NCBI RefSeq assembly: GCF_907165205.1
Contig: NC_058197.1
Span: forward strand, 17,958,766-18,022,765
Length of the DNA: 64,000 nucleotides
Reading direction: 5' to 3'
Origin: Coccinella septempunctata
Taxonomy: Eukaryota; Arthropoda; Insecta; Coleoptera; Coccinellidae
Part shown: piece after piece, positions 46,201 to 58,664 of the stretch
How positions within the stretch are numbered: position 1 is the stretch's first letter
Layout: every line of letters starts with the position of its first letter
The notes under the pieces: model-generated
The model's database searches: none
The model's input: the letters and a program-made list of their open reading frames with translations, nothing else
Told to the model about the DNA's origin: nothing
Position numbers and translations under genes: made by a program

Positions 46201-47859
46201 ACCTCACCTTCGAATACAGCCTGTATATAAAGAAAAGAGAGCTAGAATGTTTGAGGCTTGAGAGTTAGGTCTGCAGTGGAGTGTTAGTAGACCAAATTAG
46301 TCTCTTATCTGCCCTATCTTATTAGGGTGTAAATCTTGGGAACCACAGTTATAATCGAAGGCGCTGTTGTGATATTTTTATCGTAATTGGGTCGGAATGG
46401 ATAACCCGAAATGGACCACTGCCAATACCAGTTATATAGGCGCACCCACTGCTGCACATATAGATTATCTCCAATAAATGCAATAGAGCAATAATCTCCT
46501 ATTTGTAGCCGTCATTGTCTATGATATCGCAGTATGGTTATATAGCCGTGTGCGAGCTTGCGTAAATTAACGGCATGTTCGTCTGCTAGATTGTTTGCGA
46601 GTTGGTTTATCACGTACAGACTATTCATTAACGAAAGATAACTGTTATAACTCACCGGTTGATATCAACCTAGCTGGTATAGGCTTCAGGACCTCATTGG
46701 AGTTTTGACGTGATTGTGTCTTCGAATTCGACTGTGAAATGGCAAAATGGCGATAACCAAATATGGTTCAGTGTTGCAGGTACATATTTATCATCAGTAT
46801 CCAAAATTATCACCAGATATTTGTGTGATTTTTTGTTCCACCTGTCTTCTCCAAATAGAAGGTTCCCAAATCACTGGAGAAGAAGTGATAGCCTTTTTTT
46901 GTATGATCAAAGTTGCCAGCGTAGATCCAGTCGTGTCACTCTGAAATACGTTGGAATTCTGTCTGCTACCACCCTTATTCCTTCCGAAAACCGAACGCCA
47001 TTTTGCCATTTCTATACGTCGTTTATCCTCCAACACAAGGCACCAGTCTATACGGGCAGACGTAAATCATGCCTCGTACACGGAAAATATGGGGAAATAT
47101 ACATGATCCCTGTTTATGGCCCCGTGTTTTCCGCGTCGGGAAATTGAAATACATATCGACGCCGACCGTATTTTTCTACGAGCCGTACGTACAACGGCTT
47201 TCGGTGTTCGAAAATGACGGATGTTAATTGACGTATCGTCATGAATTTCGAATTCAATATTTAACGGGGTCGATTCCGGATGATTGTTGACGTTTCTGGT
47301 TGGATCAGGAGGGCTGAAAGTTGGACGATATTAAAAATTGCGAATTTATGATGCAGTTATGAAATGTATGGATTCCACCTACACTGCATCACAAATGGCT
47401 CTACTGTCGACTGTGTTTTGATGCATTTTTTCAGGCACCAGCATTGCCTGGTGGTCCACAAACCCAAAACATGTACCACCAAAGAACAGCACATCTCAGG
47501 ATTTCAGAGGTTTAACTCTCTACCCCAACCGCAGCTCTGGGGATGCTATCAGATCTCCCTGGTCTACCTAGGCTAGACTAGCAACTCACAGGCTCTATAA
47601 CCTAACCGTGAACGATCATGACAAACTGATTTCCATGCTCAATCAGCATTCAACCCAACTGAAGGCTGGAGATCTGGTAATTAAAAAACCCAGTCCCGTT
47701 GCGAGTCTGGCAGGCTAACGACATGACAGGAGTAATTGAATGTAGAGCTAACCTCTCCAAATTAAGAAGGTGCAACAGAGGTGCTACTCATTTGGTAATC
47801 TGGACACTCAGGCTTCAAAAGTAATGAGATGCTCTGGTTAGAGAAGGTGCAACCTCAGC
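46201..47859. other. No gene recognised
   Basis: Unique-looking. The 145-codon plus frame at 46710-47147 is the longest here. It is overlapped by frames on both strands, has no recognisable domain, and I leave it unassigned. Confidence 0.45.
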
Positions 47860-48075
47860 ATTTACTGGCCTGGAAGTATTCGAATTTCCAATTCTTCAGT
47901 CAGGGAATGAAATGATATCTGGATGAAGCAGAGGGTCTTAGAGTATTGGCGAAGTTAACACCATTCAATGATATACTGATGGCTCAAAAACCACGACAAG
48001 AGCTGGCGCTGGAATATACGTGATAAGAACCGAGTGTACCTGGAGTTTTGTGTCTGTATATCAGAAAAGGAAAGA
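47860..48075 (+). mobile_element. Probable RNase H fragment of a family 3-like LINE
   Basis: At about 47968-48015 one frame reads YTDGSKTTTRAGAGIYV, which fits the first strand of LINE RNase H (TDGSK with the catalytic Asp, then GAGIY). The preceding codons give a weakly similar upstream spacer with stop codons. The catalytic Glu and later Asp are not recognisable. Confidence 0.5.
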
Positions 48076-49774
48076 GGAAATACTCAGATAACTTAAAAGA
48101 TTTCCACAACCATTACGAGCTTCCCAGCATTTCCTAGACCACGCCAAACACGTCCAACAACTCGCATTCACACTTCCAACGACTCCAACAACCCCAAAAA
48201 GTCCATCCCGGCACATCCAGGAAACAAAACACTAACCGAATCTCCCCTTGCAGCCTCTCCTTCATCAAAGCCACCTCTGATAAGTCCATAGTTCGATAAC
48301 TCGATTATACCCACACCCTCAGACTGGCAAACATTAAATCATCGATGAGACCGTGTCCCTTAGCCAGTTTTGCAACTATAACTCCCTTCTCTCGCCCCTA
48401 GAAGTAACCCCCGGCGCGATACCGACCCCTCTCCCCGTCCAGATTCAATTACGTAGCTGCTAACAACCCCGTCGGCAACGCCACTGCCAGCCCCCTAATT
48501 TGAATGATCATTTCTCCTGGCGAGCATATATGTTCCTCTAATTTCATCAGGAAGGGGGGGTGTTGGAGGGAGGGGGCGGCCGCAAGATTAGTTTTGCATC
48601 GCAAGTATCCCATGGTGAGGTAAGGGTTGATTAATTCCAAGATGTGGACGGTTATCATGACGCGGTTAGGATGACGGGTAAACGGAAGGCGGAATATTGT
48701 CCCGGTAAATTCTAATCTAGGTGTCGGTTGATCTTTGAAAATTTAACATGTTATGGAACCAAATTCAACAAGGATACTTTGATGAGCTAAGAGAAAAGCA
48801 TCTCTTGTACACCCTTATGATACAGGGTGTACACACCTTGAGACCAAGAAGAGAAGAAGGCAGAAGCAATATGTCAAGGCATTCACGGTTTGACCAGGAC
48901 TGCTTTTTTTCCTCTCTTCCAAGTAGTGCTCTCGCACTTTGTGTTTGATGCTCTCACTATACGCCTCGCAGTCAAGAGGAATCAATAATCAATGAATTGA
49001 CTAACTGGAAATCAATAAAAAACTCCTGACCTCGGGTTAATTTCCCTTTATAATCTTCCAGAGGGACAAGAGAAGCAAATCAATCTAACAGACGTCTGAA
49101 ATGAGCCTTGATTTCAATGGACAATCACACCCTTTCAGTTTTCATTGAATACTCCCTAATGAACTGTTATCGCTGAGTATAAACGATTAGGGAATCACCC
49201 CCAAAGTTATCCACCCTCATCATTTCCAGGGTAAACTCATCTTTAAGCGTGACACCTCGAGTTAAACCCACCTAAACAATAATTAAAGCTGTCGCGAAAG
49301 AAATAGAAGCCTCAAGTTCCACGACAAACGTCCAGCCCACCGCTAAACTCCTCCGGGACAATGCTCGGCGTTCGTTCCGCATGAAAACAACCGGCAAAAG
49401 TGCCCCCGATCCCCATTAACCCCCTTTCGGTGAATTTCGACGCCGTCAGACTTCAATGGACGGCGACGCACGACAGCGCCCTGCGAAGGCATTCATCTCT
49501 GTGTATAAATAACACATCAAAGGCAGAAAGTTTACCAACTTTTCGTGTCTGGTTAATTACGTCTGGGGAAGTTGGTAGCGCCCCTATTATTCCTTCGGCC
49601 TGATGGTACGTAGGCCATCATCGCAGCATAATTCGTGGTTTTTTTTTTGAGCAGAGATTTTTGCTTAGATGCCTCTTGTGGGCGGATTGTTCGTGAAAGG
49701 TTCTCGAGGGGAAGTTGCCAGAGGGAAATCTTGTTTTAAAACAGTATACAGAGTGAATCCGGGGCTCCTACGTC
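48076..49774. other. No gene recognised
   Basis: Unique-looking, with a purine-rich patch near 48550-48580 and no convincing frames. Confidence 0.5.
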
Positions 49775-49931
49775 TTATTATTTGAACCGGGGTCGTTGTG
49801 ACTCGATTAGCCTACCCTACTCATTCATAGGAACCCAAGAAGGTCGTCAATGTTGTTGATAAAACCCACAACATCTTTAGGAGCCTTGGCCGTTTCCTCG
49901 TGAGTATCCAGGACCGGTTTCCCTATATGAA
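49775..49931 (-). mobile_element. Family 1 LINE 3' end fused to a foreign head (locus B)
   Basis: A minus-strand 3' end with the short-subtype UTR and TAATAAT tail (49775-49783). It codes for IHIGKPVLDTHEETAKAPKDVVGFINNIDDLLGFL. It is joined at 49931/49932 to the same head as at 29593, in frame: the 81-codon frame 49825-50070 starts in the head and ends at the LINE stop. Confidence 0.9.
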
Positions 49932-50196
49932 TTTTCACAAAACACTGATAATTATTTGTAGGAATATCCACCTCGTCTGGAGAACGCACGAAACAAAACT
50001 GAAGATGAATTAGAAAGTAGACGTTATATCGAATTGAATGGTTGGGGTGAGGTATTTCGTGGCAATACAAATTAAGGCTGTGAATTAATTTATCCGCTCA
50101 CCTACCCATGGAATTGAAGCCTTTAATTTATTTTATCATATTCCTGACCGTCTATAACGATAACTGCTGAAAAACGACGTCTATTCAACCCCCAAT
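49932..50196 (-). repeat. Roughly 265-bp head shared with 29593-29877
   Basis: Locus B of the composite repeat. It lacks the 19-bp insert present in locus A. Similarity between the loci ends at CAACCCCCAAT on the high-coordinate side (29877 and 50196), beyond which the flanks differ. This marks the outer, presumed 5', end of the composite. Confidence 0.85.
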
Positions 50197-50732
50197 TCAT
50201 GCTCGTTCCCTTTGTACGATACCTTTTCAAGAAAATAAACCGGCACGCCAGCAGCGTTGATAATTTCAGAACAATCCGCTCTACGTACGCGTCGTTTTCT
50301 GGCCGAGCTATTACACCTAGGAAAATACCATTTCCAGTCACGGAAATTGAGTCTGGAATATCTGGAATTACACGCTTGTTGAACCCGCTTTAATTAAGGG
50401 CTACGCCTTTGCGCGGGCTCTGATTTCAGCGTGACCTTTTGCCGGTCGGGTTTTTTTTTGCTCCGGTGCTAAACGGAAAAGGAATAGGTGAGTTAAAGAA
50501 CCACTTTATACTGGTTTTCTGATTGTGACACTTTGCGGTTTCGAGAAAAGGTACATATTTCATGTATTCCATGAAATAATTATCCGAGCAACCAGAGTGG
50601 ACGTTCAGAATTTCATAATTTCTATTTCAATGTGAAATTCAGTTCAGCTGGAACTTTCTTGAAGGGTTCTACGAGGAAATAGAAGAAGTTATGGCAGATT
50701 TGGAAGATTTCAATGGCAATTTCATTCTTTGA
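50197..50732. other. No gene recognised
   Basis: Unique-looking, without a convincing frame. Confidence 0.5.
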
Positions 50733-50830
50733 ATGATGGTTCAAAACCACGATAGGTTCTGACGCTGAAATATATTTGCAATCGAGAGATGAGTACGAGA
50801 CTGTATTGATATCTCTGTATTGAGCCTTCA
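50733..50830 (+). mobile_element. Possible RNase H fragment of a family 3-like LINE
   Basis: TTGAATGATGGTTCAAAACC followed by ACGATAGGTTCTGACGCTGA resembles the TDGSK...GAGIY segment at about 47968. The Asp-Gly-Ser-Lys stretch is kept (NDGSKP) but the rest is poorly conserved. Confidence 0.35.
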
Positions 50831-53179
50831 TCAAGACCTTAAAATTCTTTCAAACTGCGAAAAAATAATCTGAAAATAACAGGACTATTGTGACACCAAG
50901 TAGGTGATGTCTGTCTTTTTCCAAATCCTTCATTTTCTAATCAACCTTCTCTATGAATCATTCAGTGCATCTAAATCAACGATGTCACCTGATTTGCTGT
51001 AATACGTCCCCAGGTCCCGATCAGCGAAAAATCCACCCACATCACGACAACCCCGTTGTTTTTAAAAATCCCCCTCGGGCGGAAACATAACACAACTCAT
51101 TTTCCGGGCCAAACGAAAAAAAACCGGCAGTTTTTATTTATGCGGGATCCAGTAAATTACTGGGACAAATGTGCGTTTCACCTGAGTGGAAAAAGGGACG
51201 AAAAAATTAATCGGGTAATTTTTCGGGCGCTGTCACGTGATTCACTGCCGCTGGAAAAACTGGGACAGTATTGATATTCCTGTAGGAACGCTGAGAGGGA
51301 CTGCATGCGGCAAAGAAGACGTGGGAGTGAAAATTTCGAATTGACATGCTTGAACAACTTTTTATCAGATAACATAGTCGATGAAGTACTGTAAAACTTA
51401 ATCCTGATGGCTTATTTGTCCTGTCTATTAGAGCATAAGGTTCTCCTTCTTCGTGCAGTGCCTCAATCACCTTTCAACTTGGCCACCTAAGTACCAGTGA
51501 GGTCTGGATAGGGTTACCCTAACAGACACTCCATCACTTCAGTAGAGGTATAGATCCTAGAGCCCTAGATATGTCTGAGAAGATCTCATACTCAGGAAGA
51601 ATAAAGGACCACTACAGAAGTGACTACCGGTGTAAATATTCCAAGTTTGGTCTTCGACTCCCTATTCAAGTTGTCTTGACTCCATTATGATCTCCCTGGA
51701 GTGAAAACAACGAATTATTTCGACACACTGATCACAAATTAACGTCGAATGTTAGAACCCTCTGTTTTCAATAAACATCGATTCCAACAAGAGGGCAATT
51801 TGTAAGTATCCGACTACTAACTATCAACTTATGCCTTCCACTCTAAAATAACATTTCAGAGTGACTATCAACCTGATACTCCCTGGCCTGTAACCCTTTT
51901 CCAAATGCTTGTTGAGCGAAGTATCTCGTTACTTCGATTGAAACTGATTCCTCTTCAACATTGATCGAGTTGTTGCATGTGGTGTGTCCTAATGGAACTG
52001 ATTCTTCAGTAATTTTAATGTGGGTAATAACAGCACAACAAATATTTAACGACTTCTTTCGTGATCAATAGGAATATGAATGCCAGATCTTTCTAGGCCG
52101 ATAAACGTTGCTCGAAAAATGAAGTGTAGTTAGTAGTGAAAGTGCTGCATATATTGGGGGTGGAAGAGCAAGAGCTATAGACTTCGCAGAAGATCGGCTG
52201 ATACTGGAAGACGAAATTCCTTCTTCACAGCACAGCTAGCTTATGCCAGCGAATGATGTCCCCACTTCAACATCACTCCTGGGATCGCCACTGCATCTAG
52301 CTGGATGAAATTTCGAAATTTATTGAATCCCGAAAAAGATGGGTCAGTTAAAACTTTGTCAAGACCGAACGGTTGTGCCGAGATGGATGAAACTTCTGTT
52401 TGCAACAGAAGGAACCTTTTTCTATCCTGCAGGCGCACCTGATAGAATCTTCATTCTGTTCATTCCTCTGAAGCAGTCTTTGCCATTTGAGGCAGGTCAG
52501 AAACCTTACTTAATACATCAGTGCATATACCAAATCGTTTTTTGATTTCTCTCCATACATTATTACATGAACACATGTATATTTCCATGTTACAAACTCC
52601 TGACAACACCAGTTTCTGAAGTCGAGCGAAACTCCAAGTTGCTGAAAGTGACTCGTAAAATCCACGCAACATGATATACTTTTATTGCAGCGAAAACTTC
52701 CCCAAAACTCGATAAAACCTGACCGACGAAACCACCGCTATCGAATATCAAACCAACATCCGACAATACGCCGCGTAACTTTGCTCCACGACCGACTCAA
52801 AATTCCGCGTAATTTGTTTCGAAAGGACGCGTTCCGAATTTTCCGACCCGGGTCGGAAAACTTGTCAGAAACACGTTTTCCCCGATTTTAATTTTTCGAA
52901 CCCCTTCCGTCCGCGGTCTCGTCGGCCATCTACTCACGGATTAACTCCTTTGTCTGGATTTATGGGGTGTGAGGACCTGCTTGGGCATAAATAATACGAA
53001 TTTTCCATTTTCCACGGCGAGATGCGTGGGACGAATGGGAAAAATCTCTGTCGGGGATGATTCATGTTGCGGTCCATGTAGTTTTCTGGAATTTCTCGAG
53101 CAAAGGCTACATTTTATCATATGGTGAGCTCTAAACAACTCCTCTATCTCATATATACTCAGTTATAGTTATAGCTTGG
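50831..53179. other. No gene recognised
   Basis: Unique-looking. Several overlapping frames of 60-90 codons show no domains. Confidence 0.5.
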
Positions 53180-53475
53180 TGTGGAGGTTACATTCCACTG
53201 GGACCACAAGGTCTATTTTGCCCACCATCAGAGCTGTTCGTTAAACTTTGCCCCCTACAGCTTGCCCTCCAGCGTTCCAATGAACTCTGAGGGGACTTCA
53301 AGAAGGCTAAGTCCTCATTACTCCCTTCCTTGAGCAGACTTGCAAACACTTCTTGGATCTTGCTGTTTCAGAATCCCTAAAGAACTTTTTATAATGGTCT
53401 TTCTCTAGAAGGTTCCTGAAGAGTGTTTCTCCACTGGTTTCTTCCTTCTACAGAAACTTTCATATTAGGATGTAT
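53180..53475 (-). mobile_element. Family 3 LINE 3' fragment
   Basis: On the minus strand it follows family 3 from the GEE-like RNase H linker (TTTCTGTAGAAGGAAGAAACC) to a CTTAGCC...GCTTGAAGTCCCC region and the GGTGGGCAAAATAGACCTTG 3' UTR. The zinc-tail segment is deleted, as at 15525-16080. No open frame. Confidence 0.65.
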
Positions 53476-55665
53476 TGATATCTAGTTAGCAAAGACCAAT
53501 TTCATGCATAAAAAAATATGCTATCAGACTATCAGAATATCCTTGACAGTTTATGTCTAGATCTTTCGATTGCAAGTATTTTTGCCTGAAATACGCTCTT
53601 ATAGTAAAGCCCCTATGGTGGTTCTTGGAACCAACCAACCCTATACATTTCACTCCAAACCTTGCCAAGTCTGACCCCTCTCATAATCTGGATTAAACCA
53701 CCACCCACCCCTAATTGCAACCCACAAACTAACGCGTTACTAACATCCATCCTGCTAAATATACACAACTCCGCCGAAACTCAATCGCCAACTCTAACAC
53801 TACAGCAACTCCACCCAAAAACTAATTCTTTGGAACGTACACCCCGAAGCATCAAGAACATACGTTGGATCTCCCCGAGAAAGTTTCATTTGTCGCATCC
53901 GTTCAGCGAAGGGGCCAAGGAAAACTCCTTAATTGATGTCTTCCTAAGACAATACGAGAATTATTACGTCGAATGCGGACGTAGCACCGGCGTTTGAACG
54001 TTTCTCATTTAGGGGTGAGATGGGGCTAGATCGCGAGAAGATGGTCGGAATGAATGGAAGTTAAATTATTTCGTTTGAACTGAATTAAATGGTATTAATG
54101 GAGTTGGGAGTGAGTGACGTGAGGACTTGTTTTAATCTTACGCTTTTCTGTTTCAGATATTGGATGGAGCTTTGAAGTGGTGAGTGCTCTCCTTTGAATT
54201 GAACTGTTATATCCGGTTATGTACGCAACCGTTTGAATTTTTCTCCGTCCGGTTCGGTTGGAGAATGTTTAATTGGAAATTCTGAACGGGGGAAAAAATT
54301 CTGATTGAAAATCGCCCCTGTTCCTCGGTTTAATATCGAAACGCTTAAATAATTCAATTTCTGACGGTCGATTCAACTTGAACTCAAAGCCGAACTGTTA
54401 ATACCTCCTATCACCTATTTAATTGAATTGTAAGACCAATCGTTTCGTAGAATCTTCGATTCAAAAGGAATTAAAACATAGATATTCAAAACATCTTGTT
54501 GGTAATTGAATAACATCGTATTCAGTTAAAACATAAATTACTTCTCCTAAATCTTCTTGTGGTAAGTCGTATCAGAATCCAACCACAACAAAATACTCTG
54601 GATTCTAGATTTTAAAGGTGGTTGGCACAGTTTTAATGAACTCCAGGCTTCAGCAAAACACTCTAACCAATCCCTAGAGATGCCTGAATGTTTCTGACAG
54701 GAATAGCTTATCGTCTCTAATAGAGTTCCCAATAGGATTAATAGTTTTCCCTTAACTGCCGTCGTTGGCTCCGGAATCACTGGCTTTCGAAGAAAATCGA
54801 CCATATTGACAGTCTCCTTCTGAGTATTGCAATGCAACGTCCGAATCTCCTGAATACGCCTCTGACGCCGCTCGAAACCATCGCGAATATCACGAAAGCT
54901 CCCGACTAGTCTGAAGTTCTGTCGAACCGGGGCGTATCGATATAAAAGATACGCACGGTGGGCTCGGGGGCAGTTAATGTTCTGAATAGCCGAGAGAACA
55001 GTGAATTCCCGTTACAGTATCATTAGGAAATTATGATCGAAGACTCTCATGATAATCTTCGACGTTCTTGTGATAAAAGATCATCTAAGGTGGGCTAATT
55101 CAGTTCGGACAGCCTGTACCTTAGAATCTCTCCCTTCGTCCGAAACCCAAGCATTCGTACCTGAAATCAGCGCAATAAAGAATGCGAAATCGGGGGCAGT
55201 TTCTTATGATTTATGCGACGGAGCCAGACCAGTCTCGATCCCGCCTTCCAATATCCAGTCCGCACCTTGGGGACCGCTGTCGGAAGCCCCATGGAAATTC
55301 TGGAGGTAATTTATGGCATAGTAAACAATTCTTATTACTATTTCGGCTCCTGGATAGCTCTGGCGGGACGAATGGAGGAATTTACATTCGGGGATGTAGC
55401 AGTGCGGAGATACAATTGATTTGAAGGAGGAAGGGGTTCTGGGTGGTTTATGGTCGCAGCGTGTGTTGGGGGAGGTTGTGGAGAACACTGGCTTCTCCAC
55501 ATATAGCCAGCTTCAATCAAACAGTGCCATAAGATGCTTCAACTGCCACAGACTGGTCACAATTCGCTGAGAGAGGAGATCTCAGATGTCCTCTCTCTCT
55601 CCATACGTTTATATGAGGTTAGGAATCAACCCTTCAACAATCAGTTACTAAAAATACGAATAAGT
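53476..55665. other. No gene recognised
   Basis: Unique-looking. Frames at 53662-53997 (+, 111 codons), 54547-54837 (-) and 55049-55520 (both strands) have no recognisable domain. Confidence 0.5.
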
Positions 55666-56196
55666 AACGTTTTCTTAACGTTCTTGTGCAATGTATAGTC
55701 AATTAGAAGAAAGAAACGTTACATCAACTCTAACCACCCATTTGAAAGGTTTCCTTATCGTATGTTCTCTACGTACATTCAATAAGAAACATTTAACAAC
55801 TTTGTATATGAAACCATTCAACAGCCCGTTACTTTAGCAACCAATATTATACGTGTCCTCAACGTTTATCCATTGAGATGTAAAAAACGTTAAATAAACG
55901 TTTCATTTCTTATTTTCACGCCTTCTTTGAGCTTGACGGGATTCGTTAACGTTGAAAATTGGTAGCAACATCTATTCAAATATACGAATAATCATCGTAG
56001 ATCCAACCGATAACGTCAACGTTGACTAAATTCGAAAATTTTACGTTTAATTCTGGTGGTATTACAGAAGGAACGAAATCGCAACGTTATATTTCCGTTG
56101 CGTTTTTGGTTACAAAAGGAACTGTTGATACTTGTAAGAAACCTAAAATAAACGTTAGGATGTACCGTAGCGACGTTACTTGAAAAATCCAACGTT
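55666..56196. repeat. Cluster of eleven AACGTT palindromes
   Basis: Exact AACGTT occurs at 55666, 55677, 55715, 55861, 55886, 55897, 55948, 56018, 56083, 56151 and 56191. Near-matches such as TAACGTC and GACGTTA lie in between. The intervening sequence is not tandemly repeated. Random sequence of this length would hold about 0.1. The cause is unknown. Confidence 0.9.
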
Positions 56197-58090
56197 TTTT
56201 CCACGTATCTGAGTTTATGGGATAGATAGATAGGTTCAACAGTCTGTCAAGTTATAATTGGCGTTTGCGTTTCCCGCTCGTCTATAAACCGGTTGATTCC
56301 TGTCGCGCATGTTTGTGCTTGCTCCGCTCGTCCTGGGCGTATGTTGATTTGTCCAAGCAGATCCAAGGACTCGGTTTTGATTTCTTGTTAATTCGATGTC
56401 GATGCGTGTTGCATAGAGGGCTTAATTCTGTTTGTAGTTTCAGCGCTTGTATGACGTATGGACGTCTCAAATCTTGATCGATTTGAACTGGCCACATCCC
56501 TTGCGAGAATATGCTTTTTAATGTTATACCCATCTCTTGGTTGGAGTTCATTGGCTGATAAATCAACCAACATACTCTATCGAGTGTTTAAATCTGTTTC
56601 CCTCATTGAAACTTCCTCCAATATTCATTCGGCTAGCAAGCGATGGATCGCCAAATCAATCATTTCTAAATGGACACAAGGATAACGATATCCTGTTACC
56701 TAGTAACCCCCGATGAAAAACTAGCGCAAGGACATCAAAGGGAACCGGCCGACCGGAGATGAGGGACATCAAAGAGCACCTCCGCGTAGAGAACGTAAAC
56801 ATCAATTAAAACTTTGCCGCATCCATTTCCCCGTCGAAATTTCTTGGTCGACGGAGGAGGAAATGGTGAATTATCATTTCAATCTGCCGATTTCGTACTC
56901 GGAAAATCCAGTTTTCCGGGATGGAGAGGAAAAGTCGGTGAAGATATACCTGGGAATTTATTATTTTCGGGAGGTAGTTTTTCCATTTTCTCGTTGTCGG
57001 TTTATTGTATGTTGTGAGCTTCGCGTTCCGGTCAAGGGCGGCGTGGATACGCCGGTTTCGTCGTTATGCTTTTGTTCTTTCCGCTGGGGGTCGGTTTGGG
57101 AGAAGGATGTGGATTTTTGAACATCTCCATCGAATAATGTAGAATCGAATGGTCTCCTCTTCTAACATAGTTTCTTGACGAATATCTCGCGAGATATGGC
57201 AGGCTGAAGAAATACAAATTTAGGCAAGAAATGAAACCGCAGCGGGTCCAACCAATTTCCACAGGATTTTGACTCTAGGCAAGAGAAATCTCCAGAGACG
57301 GCTTCAGACCACATTTCACTTCTCAACTTCGCGTCGTTTGGTCGCCATCTTGAAAACAGCGATCGAAGTAAAGAAGATTCTTCGGGCGCAGCTAGTGGAT
57401 TATAAAAACGTTAAATCCGGACGCCCTGTATTCCAGCCTGGTCTGGTATGGCGTTGGAATCGGAACGTTCAACTTCCACGCTCCGTAAGTGATAAATCGC
57501 TCAATTTCCAGGGAATTTATTTCCCGGGTTACAACCTGAGCAGTCGTTTTCGCCGGTTTCGTAAAGCCAAGAAAGGAATTTCCTAGGAAGAACGGCCGCT
57601 TTGGAGTCTATCTATATCGTTACTCTCGCCTTATGATCGATGTGTTTCCCAGAGAAGAATACCGACTTGGGAAAGTCGATCGATGTGGTTGTACCCTGAA
57701 TAATCTAGAACGTTCTTGAAAAAGTCAGACTCTGGTTCATTATTTTCAATCCACGGTTGAAACCTCATTCTTTAATTCAATATAAAAGCGCCTCAGACCC
57801 GAGGCACTTCCGAGGCAGATCAGCCAGAGAAGGTGAATCTTCCTTCAAGGTGGATCACCTGGCCATACAAGTTTCAGTGTCTGATATCTTCACCTGATAC
57901 GTCCCATTAAAAAACCCTTTGTCATTTCTATATATTTCGAAATGTTGTGTCTATCGTCTGTTATTCTTTCCATTTCCACTGTAGCCTTTCTTGCTTTTTT
58001 CTTCCTAACTTCAAATAACTCCAAGTCAGCAGTCACGAAGTCTCTTCAGTGAACCCTCCAACAATCGTCATGAAAATGGGGTGAAATAGG
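56197..58090. other. No gene recognised
   Basis: Unique-looking. Frames at 56265-56685 and 56814-57120 on the plus strand and 56282-56573 on the minus overlap without domains. Confidence 0.5.
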
Positions 58091-58664
58091 GTCATCATCA
58101 TCATTGCTGTATCCAGTTACCGAGAATAAATCTACAAAAAGAAACGAAAACAAAACTATCGGTGCGATAGAACTTAAAATTTCTTAGGGCTACTTGCGAC
58201 TCTGTGCCCTCCTGTGACTGAAGAGACCCAACCGTGACCTACAGATCCTTCCACACTCCGGGCATGGATAGTCACCAACCAGATTTGGCCCCCGCTGTAT
58301 TATTCTAGAGTCTCCATTGTAACTGTGGACCAAAGACCTCAAATGTGACCTGTCTAACGCTAGTTGTTCCCAGTTATGATTGGCACTTACTGATTTTAGG
58401 GATTGATGCAGTATATCCTTGAACCTCCTATACTGACCTCCTGGTTTCCGAGCTTCCTCTGTGAATTCGCCATACAGAGCTATTTTGGGCAGTCTTGTGT
58501 CTTGCATCCTCAGAATGTGGCCGCTCCATCTGAGTCGGGCCCTCTTTACTCGAGTCTCAATTGTTATACAACTCGCGCGCTGCAAGACTTCTGCATTTGA
58601 AACTTTGTGGAACCATCTGATGTGCATTATTTGCCTTAGATGACGTTGCTGCGTCTGTTCAAGC
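58091..58664 (-). mobile_element. Family 2 LINE, 3' part, split by a DNA transposon
   Basis: A minus-strand copy with the 3' tail at 58091 ((ATG)n-type repeat beside GGATACAGCA and the TTTGTAGATTTATTCTCGGT word). The frame at 58190-58627 is intact: MHIRWFHKVSNAEVLQRASCI, LRWSGHILRMQDTRLPKIALYGEFTEEARKPGG and the C2H2 finger CPECGR...H-x3-H. The copy is interrupted at 58664 and continues at 60144 with no loss other than the 8-bp target duplication. Confidence 0.93.
58657..58664. repeat. 8-bp target-site duplication, left
   Basis: GTTCAAGC, identical to 60144-60151. Removing 58665-60151 restores an uninterrupted family 2 sequence (KQLEQTQQRHLR region), so this is a true target-site duplication. 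Because the flanking bases are symmetrical, a 6-bp TTCAAG reading with slightly longer terminal repeats is also possible. Confidence 0.9.

Noticed and set aside
46710..47147. 145-codon plus frame as a possible host gene
   Set aside because: Competing frames overlap on both strands and I see no conserved motif. A protein search would be needed, and a clear homologue would overturn this.
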